A DNA stretch of 64,000 nt from Adiantum capillus-veneris (Eukaryota > Streptophyta > Polypodiopsida > Polypodiales > Pteridaceae), in assembly GCA_014529385.2 (NCBI GenBank), contig CM043953.1:66501872-66565871 (forward strand), given 5' to 3'. The notes below the pieces were generated by a model. That model was not told the DNA's origin and did no database searches. It was given only the letters and a program-made list of their open reading frames with translations. The translations under genes and the position numbers were made by a program. Numbering within the stretch: the first letter of the stretch is position 1; every line of letters starts with the position of its first letter. Positions 1-10,483 of the stretch are shown here, in pieces.

Positions 1-2356
1 TGGATGATCACGTAGGCTATCTTTGTTTCTGGCTTGCTCTATCACACAGTAAAAAATTGAACAACCGTTTTACTATCTCTGCTTTGGATATTTGCATAGG
101 CCGCCATAATCCAACACCTTTGTTTCCATGCACACAACAGTAATCTAGGGTTGTCCCAGTATGAGTGGATAGGATGAATGCTCCTGTATCACAAACATCC
201 CCAGCTGTTACCTTAACATTTTCACATGCACCATAAAGATCCCCTGGAACAATATTGGCAGTTGGAATCCGCCAACCGTGATCAACATCAATAGGCCATT
301 TTCCTTTCTTGTGCAAGCTCTTTTCCATAAGATTGATTTATGACCCATGGTCCATAAGTGCTAAAACTGGCTCTTCAATGTCCCCAAGCTTCACAATGGC
401 TTTTGTCGTTGCTTTGGCCCAATGAGTCCTAGAAAAGTGGCTCCTAGGCACAACTTCCTCATGTCCATCATCATTAAAATTAACATGCCTTCACTTAGAT
501 ATGATTGGATTTGAAACCACCACAGCCTTTGACTTTTTATCTTCAAATGCCTCTTATAAGCATCCAAAATTGTCTCAATGTGATGGATCATTTGGATTTT
601 AATCGCATCAGGTTCCTACTCACTTGGTATCTGACGTTTCCTCTTGATAATGTCAATAATCTCCTCATGGAACTCACACTTCAAAATTCCCAAGATGTCA
701 CCCAACATGATCTTCACTTTTCTATTGAGAATGCGCTCTTCGAAAACCTTCTTTAGATCTGTAGCAAAGTCAATGTCCTATTTCAACTTATAGGAAGGTC
801 CCTTGGGTTTACCTTGCTTTTTATCTTTTGACGCCTCTTTCATTACCACTCTTGGAGTAGGTTTGGGAACAAGCCCTTCATCTTGCTTATTGTTAGATTT
901 TGTTGGTATTTTTTATGTTCCTGCAATATCCTCATCTCTTTTGTGCTTCTCTTATACTATGGCTTCATTAGCTTGAGACCTGGCAATAAATGCATATACT
1001 GAAAGTGAATCTAACGGATCTGCCCATCTTGTAGTTTTCCTAGTGCAATTCCAAAATTGACACAATTTTCCATGAGTCACCTTGCCTGCTTTTGTAGTCT
1101 TCAAAGCATAGGGCCACAAATCACCTTTAGTTCTTGCACCTTCATCATCTGCATTATTGTATACCTGCAACCCATATGTAGTTGCTTCTACCATAGCAAC
1201 ATTATCTTGTATCTCCTTCGCTAACTTCTTCATACCACCCCTCCCAAAATTCAAGTGGAGCGGCGCACCTGTTGCTTTGAGACAAATCTTCTTCTCCTTC
1301 CAAAAGACCAATTCTTTCTTGTAAGCTTCATCAAAATCTTCACAGTCTTTGCGTTCATGATCTTTACAATCACACCACAAGCAATGGTCATCCCAATCCT
1401 TGCGAGGAGGTCGTTGCTGACTCTGGAGTGGAACCCTTGGTGCCTACCCCTTCAAGCTTAATTGCTTTCAAATTTAGATTTAATTCTTGTATACCTTTGA
1501 TCCCCTCGCAAAGAATAGGCTCCTCGAATTTTTGCTTCGCAAAGGCTGGCTTTTCCTTAATTTCTTCATCCGTTGTCTCCATGGGATCAACCACAATCAG
1601 CTTATCCACCCTCATCCGCCGCTTTACAATCATGTTAACTACTTCAAAAACCAGCTTCCAATCAAAAGTTAAACCGGGTTTACTTGTTGAATCCTCAAGT
1701 AGCTGCACCAAGCTCTTTTCAAGCCGTGGGTCAGCACCTTAGACAAATCACTCTACCCATTCAGGTTTCAGTGACCGCTGCTCTCCTATAGATAGCTGCT
1801 CAAATTTCTTTTCAAATTCTTGTAGCAACTCTCATGCAAATAAATCCCTGTTTATCTGCTAGATCCAATTCATAAAACTTTGGTTAGTTACCCTTTGAGA
1901 ATCTTCAAGGAAATACTCCTCCTGTAACGCCTTTTTAAAATTTTACCAGTTTGATCCTTGTGCAGTCTGTATCTCCCCTATTGGAGCCCTAAGCTCTGCC
2001 ACGACAATCAAGTGGAAAGCTTCAACTGATTCATGATCGTCAATCCCATTATCCTTGATGGATTTCTCATAAACTTTGCAATATTTTGAAACATCTCGAC
2101 CTTCGAACCGTTGCAATTTTTCTGTTATTACTGCTTGTCGAGCTTTTCGTATCGGCTCATGCAAATTATATTTTTGTTGTGCAGTCTATTGTTGTTCCAT
2201 GTAGGCAGTAAATTGCTACATCATTTGCTGCATCGCCACCTCTTGCGGTGTGGTCCTCTTCCTCTGTTAAATTTTCCCACCCGGTTCAATTCGTGATAGG
2301 GTTTACCAAAGATATTAGGGATAATGGGTTTGTGAGGTCAATCAAGTCAGCACCAG
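1..2356 (-). pseudogene. Ty3/gypsy gag-protease remnant, minus-strand element split by a later insertion
   Basis: This is the 5' half of a gypsy polyprotein on the minus strand, interrupted by frameshifts and stops. Reading leftward it gives the gag N-terminus (about 2262-1943), central gag (1711-1388), a zinc-knuckle domain with CX2CX4HX4C spacing starting at about 1380, and then the protease and downstream part (about 345-1). The piece around 328-17 aligns with the protease-downstream part of the plus-strand element (shared KGKWPIDVDHGW, PGDLYGACENVK). The gag start codon seen in the sister copy at 15774 is AGG here, near 2262. RT and integrase lie outside the window to the left. At 2356 the element is cut by the plus-strand gypsy element and resumes as LTR at 13185. 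It should have encoded capsid, nucleocapsid and aspartic protease, but in this copy it is dead. Confidence 0.85.
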
Positions 2357-2994
2357 TGTCGTGAAGCTCCGCTGCCATGATGAGAAAAAGAGCAGAGAAA
2401 TGCAAGCTAAGCTTCTTTGAAGCCTACTTGATTAATGGTCAGTGATGAGGGCTTGTTAACAGGCCAAGTCTAATGATTAATGTATGCCAGATACGTTTTA
2501 GAAGGGTCAACAGATGCCTCAATTATGCCAAAAATAAGTATGCTTGTAGTGACCACAGATGAGAGATTATGATCTAGAACTGTAGTGCTTGAAGTGCTCT
2601 ATCGGCCTGTCTTTACGGCTCGTCGATTGGAGCTACGATGAAGAAGTTATGGCACTTTGAAGTTTGAGTTAATGCAAATCTGTACCGGATTGGGCAACTG
2701 CAGCTGAGGTGACAAAAATGAAATGAATGCACAGGCCTGAAGTACTCACTTTGTGGAGCACGTCGGTCTTTTCAGATCAGGAATTGGAGTTACGGTTGCC
2801 AAGATATGGGCAGTTGAAGATTCACCGGGGGCCGGTTCCGTGCCAACCCGGTCCGCTCGGTCGGAGTGCCATCTGGGATTTTTACAGCCTCAGCAGGGTT
2901 TGTATGTGTTCTATGCAGTTTGAGAAGTCTACGGCTTGGCAGGCAGAGTCCGGTGTCAGTTGCGGGTACTACTGAGCTGGATAAATTTGGCATC

Positions 2995-3330
2995 AGCATT
3001 TCCCGAGTGCAAAGGAAATGTCTTTTACCAGATGCAATCACTTATACTTCCATCTTGAAAGCTGTGTCATGGAAAATGGCAGCAAAATTCATGATGATAA
3101 TATCACTCAAGGAATGCTAAAAATGAACCCTGTACTTGGTCGATATGAATGTTAAACGTGGTGCCATTACGAAAGCACTTGATGAGCTCATGGAGCGTAC
3201 TCATCGTGGGATATGCCTAGCTCGACGAGGCCCACTCGAGGAAGGTGTTGTGCTTGGCAATACCTCGGTCGGCATGTATGCTAAATGTGGCCGTCCAATG
3301 CTTGGCCTTGCCTTGGCTAGCATGTATACC
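2995..3330 (+). pseudogene. PPR-gene-derived segment inside the 5' LTR
   Basis: Two adjacent frames read like plant-organelle PPR proteins. The first contains LLPDAITYTSILKAV (about 3025-3070). The second contains VDMNVKRGAITKALDELM, LEEGVVLGN and GMYAKCGRP (about 3136-3300). In PLS-type PPR proteins the order 'PDAxTYxxILKA', 'GxxLExxVVLGNxLVxMYAKCG' is standard, so the order of blocks is preserved. The segment is broken by stops and has no start of its own. It recurs at the same place in the 3' LTR, so it was present in the LTR before this copy inserted. The most likely explanation is capture of a host PPR fragment into the LTR. Confidence 0.7.
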
Positions 3331-3711
3331 AAATGGGGTACCCTTTTAAGGGCCGCCCATGACTTTAAATAAAATGGCCGCCCAATAAACCCAAAGGCCG
3401 CCCGCCCATGGTGGCCACCCAAGTAAAGGGCAAATTGAGTGTGAATGTGGGAAAAAAGAAAAGCAAGGGGAAGAAAAGGGCGTGGACAGACAGCGAGGGG
3501 ATGGCGCAGGGAAAGAACGGCTCGCACCGGCCATGACGGGCATCGAGCGATGTCGAGCAAGAAGGGAAAAAGCTAGAACTGGCCAGCGCGCATCGTTTTG
3601 GTCCTAGTCCCGGAGGATTTGGTGTTGCTCGTCCCCGCCAGCTGCCACATCATCGTAGGGGTTCCCATGCCACGTCATTAGCGCCGGGCTCTACTGCAAG
3701 GGAGGGGCACG

Positions 3712-3720
3712 CTATTTATA
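3712..3720 (+). promoter_or_regulatory. Candidate TATA box of the 5' LTR
   Basis: CTATTTATA lies in a short AT-rich island directly after GC-rich LTR sequence. The same motif is kept at 12353-12361 in the 3' LTR. It is the only clear TATA-like element in this LTR and would place the transcription start roughly 30 bp downstream. Function is inferred from position and conservation only. Confidence 0.5.
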
Positions 3721-3844
3721 GGGACTTCATGCAAAAGGGGAGGGGAGAAAAGGAAAAACCGAGCAAGAAGAGAGGTAACGAGAGGAAGGCAAGGGAGTTC
3801 TCCGGGTTGTTCTCCATCGAACCAAGAGAGAACGGGGAAGGCAA

Positions 3845-3945
3845 GGGAAGCTCCTCAATATTCATCCAAACAAGGGAAGCTCCTCGATCTCCATCCAAGC
3901 GAGGGAAGCTCCTCGATATCCATCCAAGCAAGGGCCTCCTCAATC
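3845..3945 (+). repeat. 29-bp minisatellite in the 5' LTR
   Basis: GGGAAGCTCCTCGAT-like units start at 3845, 3874 and 3903, with a degenerate fourth at 3932, giving a 29-bp period. The same array lies at 12486-12586 in the 3' LTR. It falls just downstream of the TATA-like motif and so probably lies in the transcribed leader. Confidence 0.85.
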
Positions 3946-4620
3946 TCCTTTATCTCTCCATCAAAGCAAGCTTCCTTGATTGCCATCGAAGCTCAGCAAG
4001 AGGGTAAGCTAAGCAAGGTTTTTCCTCTCTTGATCTCTCAACCTCCAACTCAGGCAAAGGCTTTGCAACCAAGGCACCAAGGAGATTATTCCTCATCGAC
4101 TTAGGCAAGGAAATATCATCAAGGCTTGTAAGCAGTCATAGGAGAAGAACTACTTTTGGAGAAGTCATAGGAGAAGAACTACTTTTGGCATAGACATTGA
4201 TTGAAGGAAAATTCAACAGATAGAATCGACACAATAGGATTTTTCTCATCGGCAGGCAAATTAGCCTAATTATCTCTTTTTGATGGATTGCGGAGCCGTT
4301 AATGGCTCGGAGTGATCTATAATGGGAGGTTAAGCTTCTTAATTGTCATTAGCATTATTTAATGGTGTCGTTAACGAAACTTCTTCTTGATTGTGTGTCA
4401 GTTTCGTCGGTGTTACCAATTTTCAAGCAAGTGTTGTGCGTCAACAGTATTACCGAGTAATTAGTTGCTGCTGTATTGTGCGGTGTGATAATTTTTCACT
4501 CAATTTTTTCACAGCCAGCAGCCCGGTGCTGACCTGGCTCAAGTTTCGAACACATATCCTCCAACAGCCGGTGAACCCAACGCGAAACCGAGCCGGGGTG
4601 GGAAAATTGTTGAAGCATAT

Positions 4621-5457
4621 GTCTACACCACAAGAAGCAGCCATGCAGCAGATGATGCAGCATTTATGCAATAGCAACAGGCTGCCCAGCAGCAACATAA
4701 TTTGCAGGAGCGGGTTCGTAAAGCTTGTCAAAATGTTACGGAAAAGCTGCAACGGTTTGAAGGTTGAGATATTTCAAAATTTTGCAATTTGTATGAGCAG
4801 TCTATGGAAGATAATGGTATTGAAGACCAGGATTCAGTGGAAGGATTTCATCTGATTGCAGTGCCAGAACTTAGGGCCCACATTAAAGAAATTCAAGGGG
4901 CTCAAGGGCCGAACTGGCAGGATTTTAAGAAGGCGCTACAAGAGGAATATTTTCTGGAGGATTCTCAACGGGTGACCAGACAAAGTTTTACGAAGTGGGT
5001 ACAGAAGAAGCGTAAAAATTTATCTGTACGAGAACTGTTGCGAGAGTTTGAAAAGAAGTTTGATCAGTTATCGTCAGCAGAACAACGTTCTTTGAAGGAT
5101 CAAAAGGTGGAATTGTTTATTCAAGCTGCTGATCCGCGACTACAAAAGAATTTGGTGCAGTTATTGGAGGATCCGGTGGGAGAATTGGGATTGACATCAG
5201 ATTGGAAAATAGTATCTGAAGTAGTGAACATGATCGTAAAACGACAGAAGCGGGCTGATAAGCAAATCATTATCGAGGTACTGGATGATGATGAAGAAAA
5301 GCTTAAAGAGAAGCCGCCCTCTACATTACCCAAAGTGGAGGGGCCTGTTCTTGATGATCTCGTTAAAGGTATTCAAGAACTAAATTTGAATTTTAAAACT
5401 GTTAAATTTGAAGGGTTAGCTGCAAAGGAGTCTACTTCTGAACCTAAGCAGCAGTAG
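4621..5457 (+). pseudogene. Gag capsid region of the plus-strand Ty3/gypsy element
   Basis: The frame starts with an ATG at 4621 that aligns with the gag start of the minus-strand sister copy (shared PQEAAMQQMMQ). A short indel near 4675 and an in-frame TGA at 4765-4767 break the N-terminal 60 residues. From 4789 the frame is open for 222 residues (SMEDNGIEDQDSVEGFHLI onward) and ends at a TAG at 5455-5457, just before the nucleocapsid part. Gag forms the virus-like particle in which reverse transcription takes place. The region is rich in charged, helix-forming residues, as expected for capsid. It lies about 55 bp downstream of the 5' LTR. Confidence 0.85.
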
Positions 5458-5484
5458 CCACCGCGTAAAAATTGGGATCGATGC

Positions 5485-6966
5485 ATGTGGTGCGATAGTG
5501 AAGACCACAGGTTTGTGAGAGAGTGTCATGAGTTTGATGAAGCTTATAAGAAGGATGTGGTTTTCTCGAAAGACAAGAAGATTCATCTCAGGGCAACAGG
5601 GGAACTGCTCCGCTTGAACTTTGGCAGAGGCGGAATGAAGAAGATAGTGGAGGAAATACAGCATAATGTTGCCCTTGTGGAAGTAACTGCATATGGGCTG
5701 CAAGTTTATGGTAAGGAAGATGATGATGGTCGAGGTGCAAAGGGCCAGTTTTGGCCATATGCTCTAAAGACATCAGAAGCAGGAAAGGTAACATACGGGA
5801 AGCTACGACAGGTGGGGAATTCAATTCGAGAAACCACTGGGTGGACAGATCCAGTGGATTCTCTTTCGGTATATGCTTATATTGCTAAAGCTCAAGCCAA
5901 TGAAGCTATGGTGGAAGAAAAGCAGAAAAGAGATGAAGAGGTGGCTGGGGTGTCAAAAAGGTCGACGAGATCCAGTAATAAGAAAGAAGAAGTGCCAGCT
6001 CCTAAACCTGCTCCGGGGGTGGTTATGGAAGAGGCTTCGAAGGATAAGAAGCAAGGTAAGCCTAAAGGGCCCTCATATAAACTTAAGTCTGATATTGAAC
6101 TAGCTACAGATTTGAAGAAAGTTTTTGAAGAACGTATCCTAAATAGTAAAGTGGAGCTCACCTTGGGGGATATTCTTGGAATTGCTAAGCGTGAGTTCCA
6201 CGAAGAGATCATCGACATTATAAAAAGAAAGCGGCAAGTACCGAGTGATCAAGAGTCAGATCCAGTTAAAATCCAAGTGGTTCGTCACATTCAAGAAATT
6301 TTGGAAGACTATGAAGAGTACTTAGCAGATCTTGAAGAAGAAGAGCCAAAGCCTGTGGTGGTTCCCAGCCCGATTATACCTGAGGTCAGAAACATGCATT
6401 TTAATGACGGTGAAGATGAAGAAGTTATACCCAAGAGTCACTTTTCGAGGACTCATTGGGCAAGAGCCACGACAGAAACAATGGTAAAGCTTGGCGACAT
6501 TGAGGAGCCGGTCTTAGCCCTCATAGACCATGGTTCAGAAATCAATCTCATGGCAAAGAATTTGCACCAAAAGGGGAAGTGGCCTATTGATGTGGATCAC
6601 GGGTGGCAAATTCGAGCTGCCAACATGCTTCCTGGAGATCTTTACGGTGCATGTGAAAATGTTAAGGTAACTATTGGGGATGTCTGTGATGGGCAAAACT
6701 TTTTTATACAGGAGCATTCCTCCTACCTGTTGATTCTAGGACAACCCTACATTACGGCTGTGCGGATGGAAACTAAGGTGTTGGATGATGGCTTGGCCTA
6801 TGCCAGGGTTCGAAGCCGAGATGGTAAGAAAGCGGTTCAATTTCTAACTGTATGTGTTGATCATGTTAGAAACAAAGAAAGTTTACGTGATCATCCAATG
6901 CCAAAGACACGTAAGGAGTTTAAAGAAAAAATATTTGCTCAGGATTTTCTTGGGGTGCCACTATAA
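5485..6966 (+). CDS. Nucleocapsid-protease part of the gypsy polyprotein (493-residue open frame)
   Basis: The open frame begins in a zinc knuckle (CX2CX4H, then five residues and C) within the first 15 residues; the first Cys lies just upstream of the ATG. A long charged linker rich in Lys and Glu follows (about residues 155-310). The aspartic protease starts near residue 340: VLALIDHGSEINLMAKN, followed by LLILGQPYI near residue 410, which is the family's second hallmark (ILGxPF). The catalytic triplet is Asp-His-Gly rather than Asp-Ser/Thr-Gly, and the minus-strand relative near 340 reads the same way. It is separated from the upstream gag by one TAG (5455-5457), so it is part of a gag-pol polyprotein rather than a separate gene. 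Protease would mature Gag and Pol inside the particle. Confidence 0.85.
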   Translation: MWCDSEDHRFVRECHEFDEAYKKDVVFSKDKKIHLRATGELLRLNFGRGGMKKIVEEIQHNVALVEVTAYGLQVYGKEDDDGRGAKGQFWPYALKTSEAGKVTYGKLRQVGNSIRETTGWTDPVDSLSVYAYIAKAQANEAMVEEKQKRDEEVAGVSKRSTRSSNKKEEVPAPKPAPGVVMEEASKDKKQGKPKGPSYKLKSDIELATDLKKVFEERILNSKVELTLGDILGIAKREFHEEIIDIIKRKRQVPSDQESDPVKIQVVRHIQEILEDYEEYLADLEEEEPKPVVVPSPIIPEVRNMHFNDGEDEEVIPKSHFSRTHWARATTETMVKLGDIEEPVLALIDHGSEINLMAKNLHQKGKWPIDVDHGWQIRAANMLPGDLYGACENVKVTIGDVCDGQNFFIQEHSSYLLILGQPYITAVRMETKVLDDGLAYARVRSRDGKKAVQFLTVCVDHVRNKESLRDHPMPKTRKEFKEKIFAQDFLGVPL

Positions 6967-7037
6967 AGCGGGACTATGGTGGTGCAAGTGAGGAGAAGTT
7001 CTCGCAAAGAGAAACCTTCTCTTCAGGATTTCTAGGG

Positions 7038-7853
7038 TTGACATCTGAGGGTTCAGTATCTTACAGGAAATTTAATGATTTAACTAAGTGGGACAAACAA
7101 TATGTTTCAATCATTCAAAGTGACTTGCAGGGATGTGATGTGCTAGAACCGGATGATGTGATATCAGGAATCTTCGAAGAGATATCTTATGTTGATACTA
7201 TGTCAGAGCTTGAGGATATCAAGCAGAACGGGTTAGAAAGTGGAACTGAATTTGTTAAAGTGCACTCAATGGACATGTACGAAGAGCTGGACATATACGA
7301 GGCACTTATGCATATTGAGGATGACTTGGATAAAGAAGTTGAAGCACAGGTAGAGACGAAGTACAAGACAATTGCAAAGAAAGTGAGACCTGTGGCTACA
7401 CCTCTACTAGAGGGAAATGATGAAGTAATTAAAGAAGCTTCTCGACAGCCTATGCTTAGAAATCCTAAGAACATTGGGCACAAATTCACTAAAGAGACGT
7501 TGCAGCAGATTAAGGTGGGAGAAGATGGTTTTCTCAATGAAGAGGAAATCAAGTGCTTTCAAGGTATGCTCAAAAAACATGGTAAAGCTTTTGCCTTTGA
7601 GCCAAGTGAGATTGGGTGTGTAAATCCAAGTGTTGTTGCACCTATGGTTATATTCACTGTTCCTCACATGCCATGGAGCTTACGTCCTATTCCAGTTCCT
7701 AAAGCTCACTTGCCAAAGCTTATCAATTTGATTAATGAGAAGATACAAATGGGAATCTTGGAGCCATCATGTGCGCCATACTCTAACCGATGGTTCACTG
7801 TTCCAAAGAAAAAATGGTACTTTAAGGTTCATACAGGATATGCAGCCTGTTAA
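7038..7853 (+). pseudogene. Reverse transcriptase, N-terminal part
   Basis: This 271-residue frame has an acidic linker for about 170 residues and then the start of the RT fingers: VPHMPWSLRPIPVPKAHLPKL and GILEPSCAPYSNRWFTVPKK, the equivalent of 'GIIxPSxSPxxSPxxxVxKK' in gypsy RT. The frame breaks at a run of six A at 7809-7814. One extra base there shifts the remaining RT into the frame read from 7735-8331. RT copies the genomic RNA into DNA inside the particle. The single homopolymer change suggests recent inactivation, or a sequencing error. Confidence 0.85.
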
Positions 7854-8331
7854 TAAGGTAACAATCCGCAATGTGGGTACCGGCCCAATTATGGATGAAT
7901 TTGCTGAGGCTTTTGCAGGTAGGTCAATTTACTCTATGGGTGATCTTTATTCTGGATATGATCAATTTCAGTTAGCATTGGAGAGTAGGGATCTTACTAC
8001 GATGCGTACACCTCTCGGATTGGTAGGGATGTGCACTCTGTCACAGGGTGCTACTAATTCTGTAGCTCATATGATGAACGGCATGAATAAGGTATTAAGG
8101 GACTTTATCCCACATGTTACTATGCCTTTCATTGATGATCTACCGATTAAGGGCTGTGAGGAAGGCTCAAAAGATGAAGTAAAAGATCAGAGGGGGTGCC
8201 GACATTTTGTTGCTCAACATATTGCTGACTACGATGCTATCTTATCCAGGCTTGAAGAAGTTAACTTAACACTTTCAGGGCAAAAATCAACTTTTGGTGC
8301 CAAAGAGGTTCTAATTGTAGGGCACATGTGA
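7735..8331 (+). pseudogene. Reverse transcriptase, palm region with FIDD motif
   Basis: After the frameshift the RT continues as NGTLRFIQDMQPVNKVTI, then SIYSMGDLYSGYDQFQL (first catalytic Asp block), RTPLGL, and MPFIDDLPIKG at about 8128-8150. The last is the YxDD-type catalytic motif, here FIDD. The first about 24 codons of this frame, before 7810, are not part of RT. The frame ends with a TGA at 8329-8331 in the connection region, and pol resumes at 8383. Length and order of blocks match a normal gypsy RT. Confidence 0.88.
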
Positions 8332-8382
8332 AGTCCAGAAGGTAGAAGGCCAAGTCCGGCTAAAGTTGAAGCTATTCAAAAG

Positions 8383-9105
8383 ATGAAGGAAACGTGCTCT
8401 TCGGTTACTGAAGTTCGTCGGTTTCTGGGTGCATGTGTATTGTATCTTATTTGGCTGCCACATTTTGCTCATGTTGCAGAAGTGCTTTATCAACTATTGA
8501 GAAAAGGTAAAAGATTTGTTTGGGAAGAAGTTCACACACGAGTTATGAGGAAATTAAAGAAGATGCTCCTTGAGGCTCCGACCTTGAGGAAAGTTGACTA
8601 CAAATGCGAAAGGCCAGTAATCTTAACAGTTGACACTAGCCCAACAGGTATTGGCTGGGCTATAGGTCAAGATGATGAAGAAGGTAACAGGTATGCGGTT
8701 CGATTTGGAGCAAAAGTGCTCAATGCTCGCCAAAGAGGCTACCCACAGGTTAAGAGAGAACTTTGGGGCGTTGCTACTGCTCTAAGGTCTGATAAAGAAT
8801 ACTTTATTGGAGCTTCAGTCATGGTAGAGACAGATTGCTTGCCACTGATAGGGATGATTGCAAATTGCTCTACTCCGGATATTGCTATGCTGAGATGGAT
8901 AGCCTACATTAAATCTCTTAATCCTGAATTTTGTCATATTGCAGGTAGAGATAATCGTGTTGCAGATATGTTATCGAGAGCTAGATTTGAAGATGAAGAA
9001 GAGATGTTGACCACGAGTGATGATGTTGGCTTGAAGTTCTATTCGTCTTCTTATTTGCATGAAAATTGCGGCAATATTGCTCATACTTTTGAGGTATTTT
9101 TCTGA
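8383..9105 (+). pseudogene. RT thumb/connection and RNase H
   Basis: This 240-residue frame begins with the RT thumb (VTEVRRFLGACVLYLIWLPHFA, matching 'fLGlxxYYRrFIxxFa'). RNase H follows: VILTVDTSPTGIGWAI (first Asp), YPQVKRELWGV (Glu), VETDCLPLIGM (Asp) and HIAGRDNRVADMLSRA (last Asp), so all four catalytic acids are present. RNase H removes the RNA template during cDNA synthesis. The frame runs out about 130 bp before the integrase zinc-binding domain. A stop in the connection region at 8329-8331 separates it from the RT palm. Confidence 0.88.
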
Positions 9106-9229
9106 AGAGTTCTATGAAGGAGAATGGCTTTTGATTGGTCGCTACCTTAGCATTCTTACTAAGCATGAAGGTGGACGGATCAAGAGTACAAAAAGATAAG
9201 GAAGAAAGCTTACGGATATTTTCTGAAGG

Positions 9230-10483
9230 ATGTCCATTTATGGAAGCATCCAAAAACGCTCTAAAGGAGTACCACAGCGGGTTGCTTGTGATAAAGCGAC
9301 TCAACAGCGGGTTATCAAAGAGTTTCATGAAAGTTTATGGGCTGGACACAGAGGGGTCTGGGCAACTTTTGTCAAGATTAAGGATCGTTACTGGTGGAAA
9401 GGTATGTATAAAGATGTGGCTCAGTTTGTGGAGACATTCCTAATATGCCAACAATATTCTAATGTGCGACATTGAGATGGATTGTATCCCACCTATCCAC
9501 TGGCTATGCACTACAAGTGGGTGGTGAACCTGATTACCATGTCAGTAGGTGTCTGGCAGATGCGGTATATTGCTCTTGCAAGAGAGGATCTTACTAATTA
9601 GGTGGAAGGCAGAGCTTTGCGTACCAAAGCTACCAGTTCCGTGTGCAAGTTCTTGCTTGAGGATGTTATTTCCAGGTATGGATGTGTTGGTAGATTTACT
9701 GCTGATAGAGGAGAGCTGGATGCAGATGAAGCTCGGGATTTCTTTGCTTGCTTGGGCATTAAATTGTCTCTCACTACGGCATACAATCCAGAGGGTAATG
9801 GTAAAAGTGAAAGAGGGCATCCGCCTATTGTTAAAGCTTTAGCAAAGGCATGCCAGGGACATATTGGTGATTGGCCTAAACTCCTACCATTTTCTTTATG
9901 GGCTGATTGAACTACACATAGTTCTGTTACAGGTTTTATGCCATTTGAGCTAATGTACGGGCAAAAACCCATTATGCCTACAGAGGAAGCGGTTATCTCT
10001 TGGACCATAATGCCATGGGAAGAAGATATGTCTACAGAAGATTTGCTTGCATTGCGCATACGCCAACTTGAGAGACGTCAAGAAGATATTGAGTAGGCTA
10101 AAGTAATGCTTAAGGAAGCAAGGTTGAAGAACAAGGCATCGTTTGATGATAAGCACAGACTACGACCTCGTACCATTAAAGATGGGGATTGGGTCCTTGT
10201 ATATGACAGTAGCCTGGAAAACCAGTACACTGCTATGCGAAAAATGGTTAAACGATGGTTTGGACCATATGTAGTACTTCATGTTAATGATAATAAGACC
10301 TACAAGTTATGCGAGCTTGATGGCACTGAGCTCAAGGTGCCTATTGCAGGGAAAAGAGTTAAGTTGTTTAAGCAACGAGATGGTGAGATTAATATTGGAG
10401 ACTTCAACACAGATCAACCTCCTGAAGACAATGTTATGTATGCATCGGACGACGAGTCTGATGATGCTCTAGATTTATGCTAA
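9230..10483 (+). pseudogene. Integrase, three-domain, broken by stops
   Basis: The zinc-binding domain starts near 9300 (FHESLWAGHRG, then LICQQYS). The first Cys of the Cys pair is replaced by Phe. The catalytic core reads KWVVNLITM near 9520, where the family normally has Asp (D to N), then FTADRGELDADEARDFF (second Asp, about 9700) and YNPEGNGKSERGH (Glu, about 9800). Stops occur at about 9475, 9600, 9910 and 10095. The C-terminal domain at 10106-10483 is open: RTIKDGDWVLVYDSS and KRWFGPYVVLHVNDN, the GPF-type module. Without the first Asp this copy could not integrate DNA. It ends at a TAA at 10481-10483 and no chromodomain is seen. Confidence 0.87.

Larger units (their letters stand above)
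2357..4566 (+). mobile_element. 5' LTR of the plus-strand Ty3/gypsy element
   Basis: This 2.2 kb direct repeat matches 10977-13178 along its length with only scattered differences. It begins TGTCG and ends with CAACA, where the 3' copy ends CGACA, so the ancestral termini were the inverted pair TGTCG/CGACA. The base quadruplet CCAG precedes it (2353-2356) and follows the 3' LTR (13179-13182), a 4-bp target duplication. A TATA-like CTATTTATA sits at 3712-3720. This copy has an extra 29-bp tandem duplication at 4134-4188 that the 3' LTR lacks. The LTR also includes a PPR-derived segment and a 29-bp minisatellite, listed separately. Confidence 0.93.

Noticed and set aside
3136-3372. Independent PPR gene
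   Set aside because: It is present identically placed in both LTRs, lacks a start and is interrupted. It is part of the LTR.
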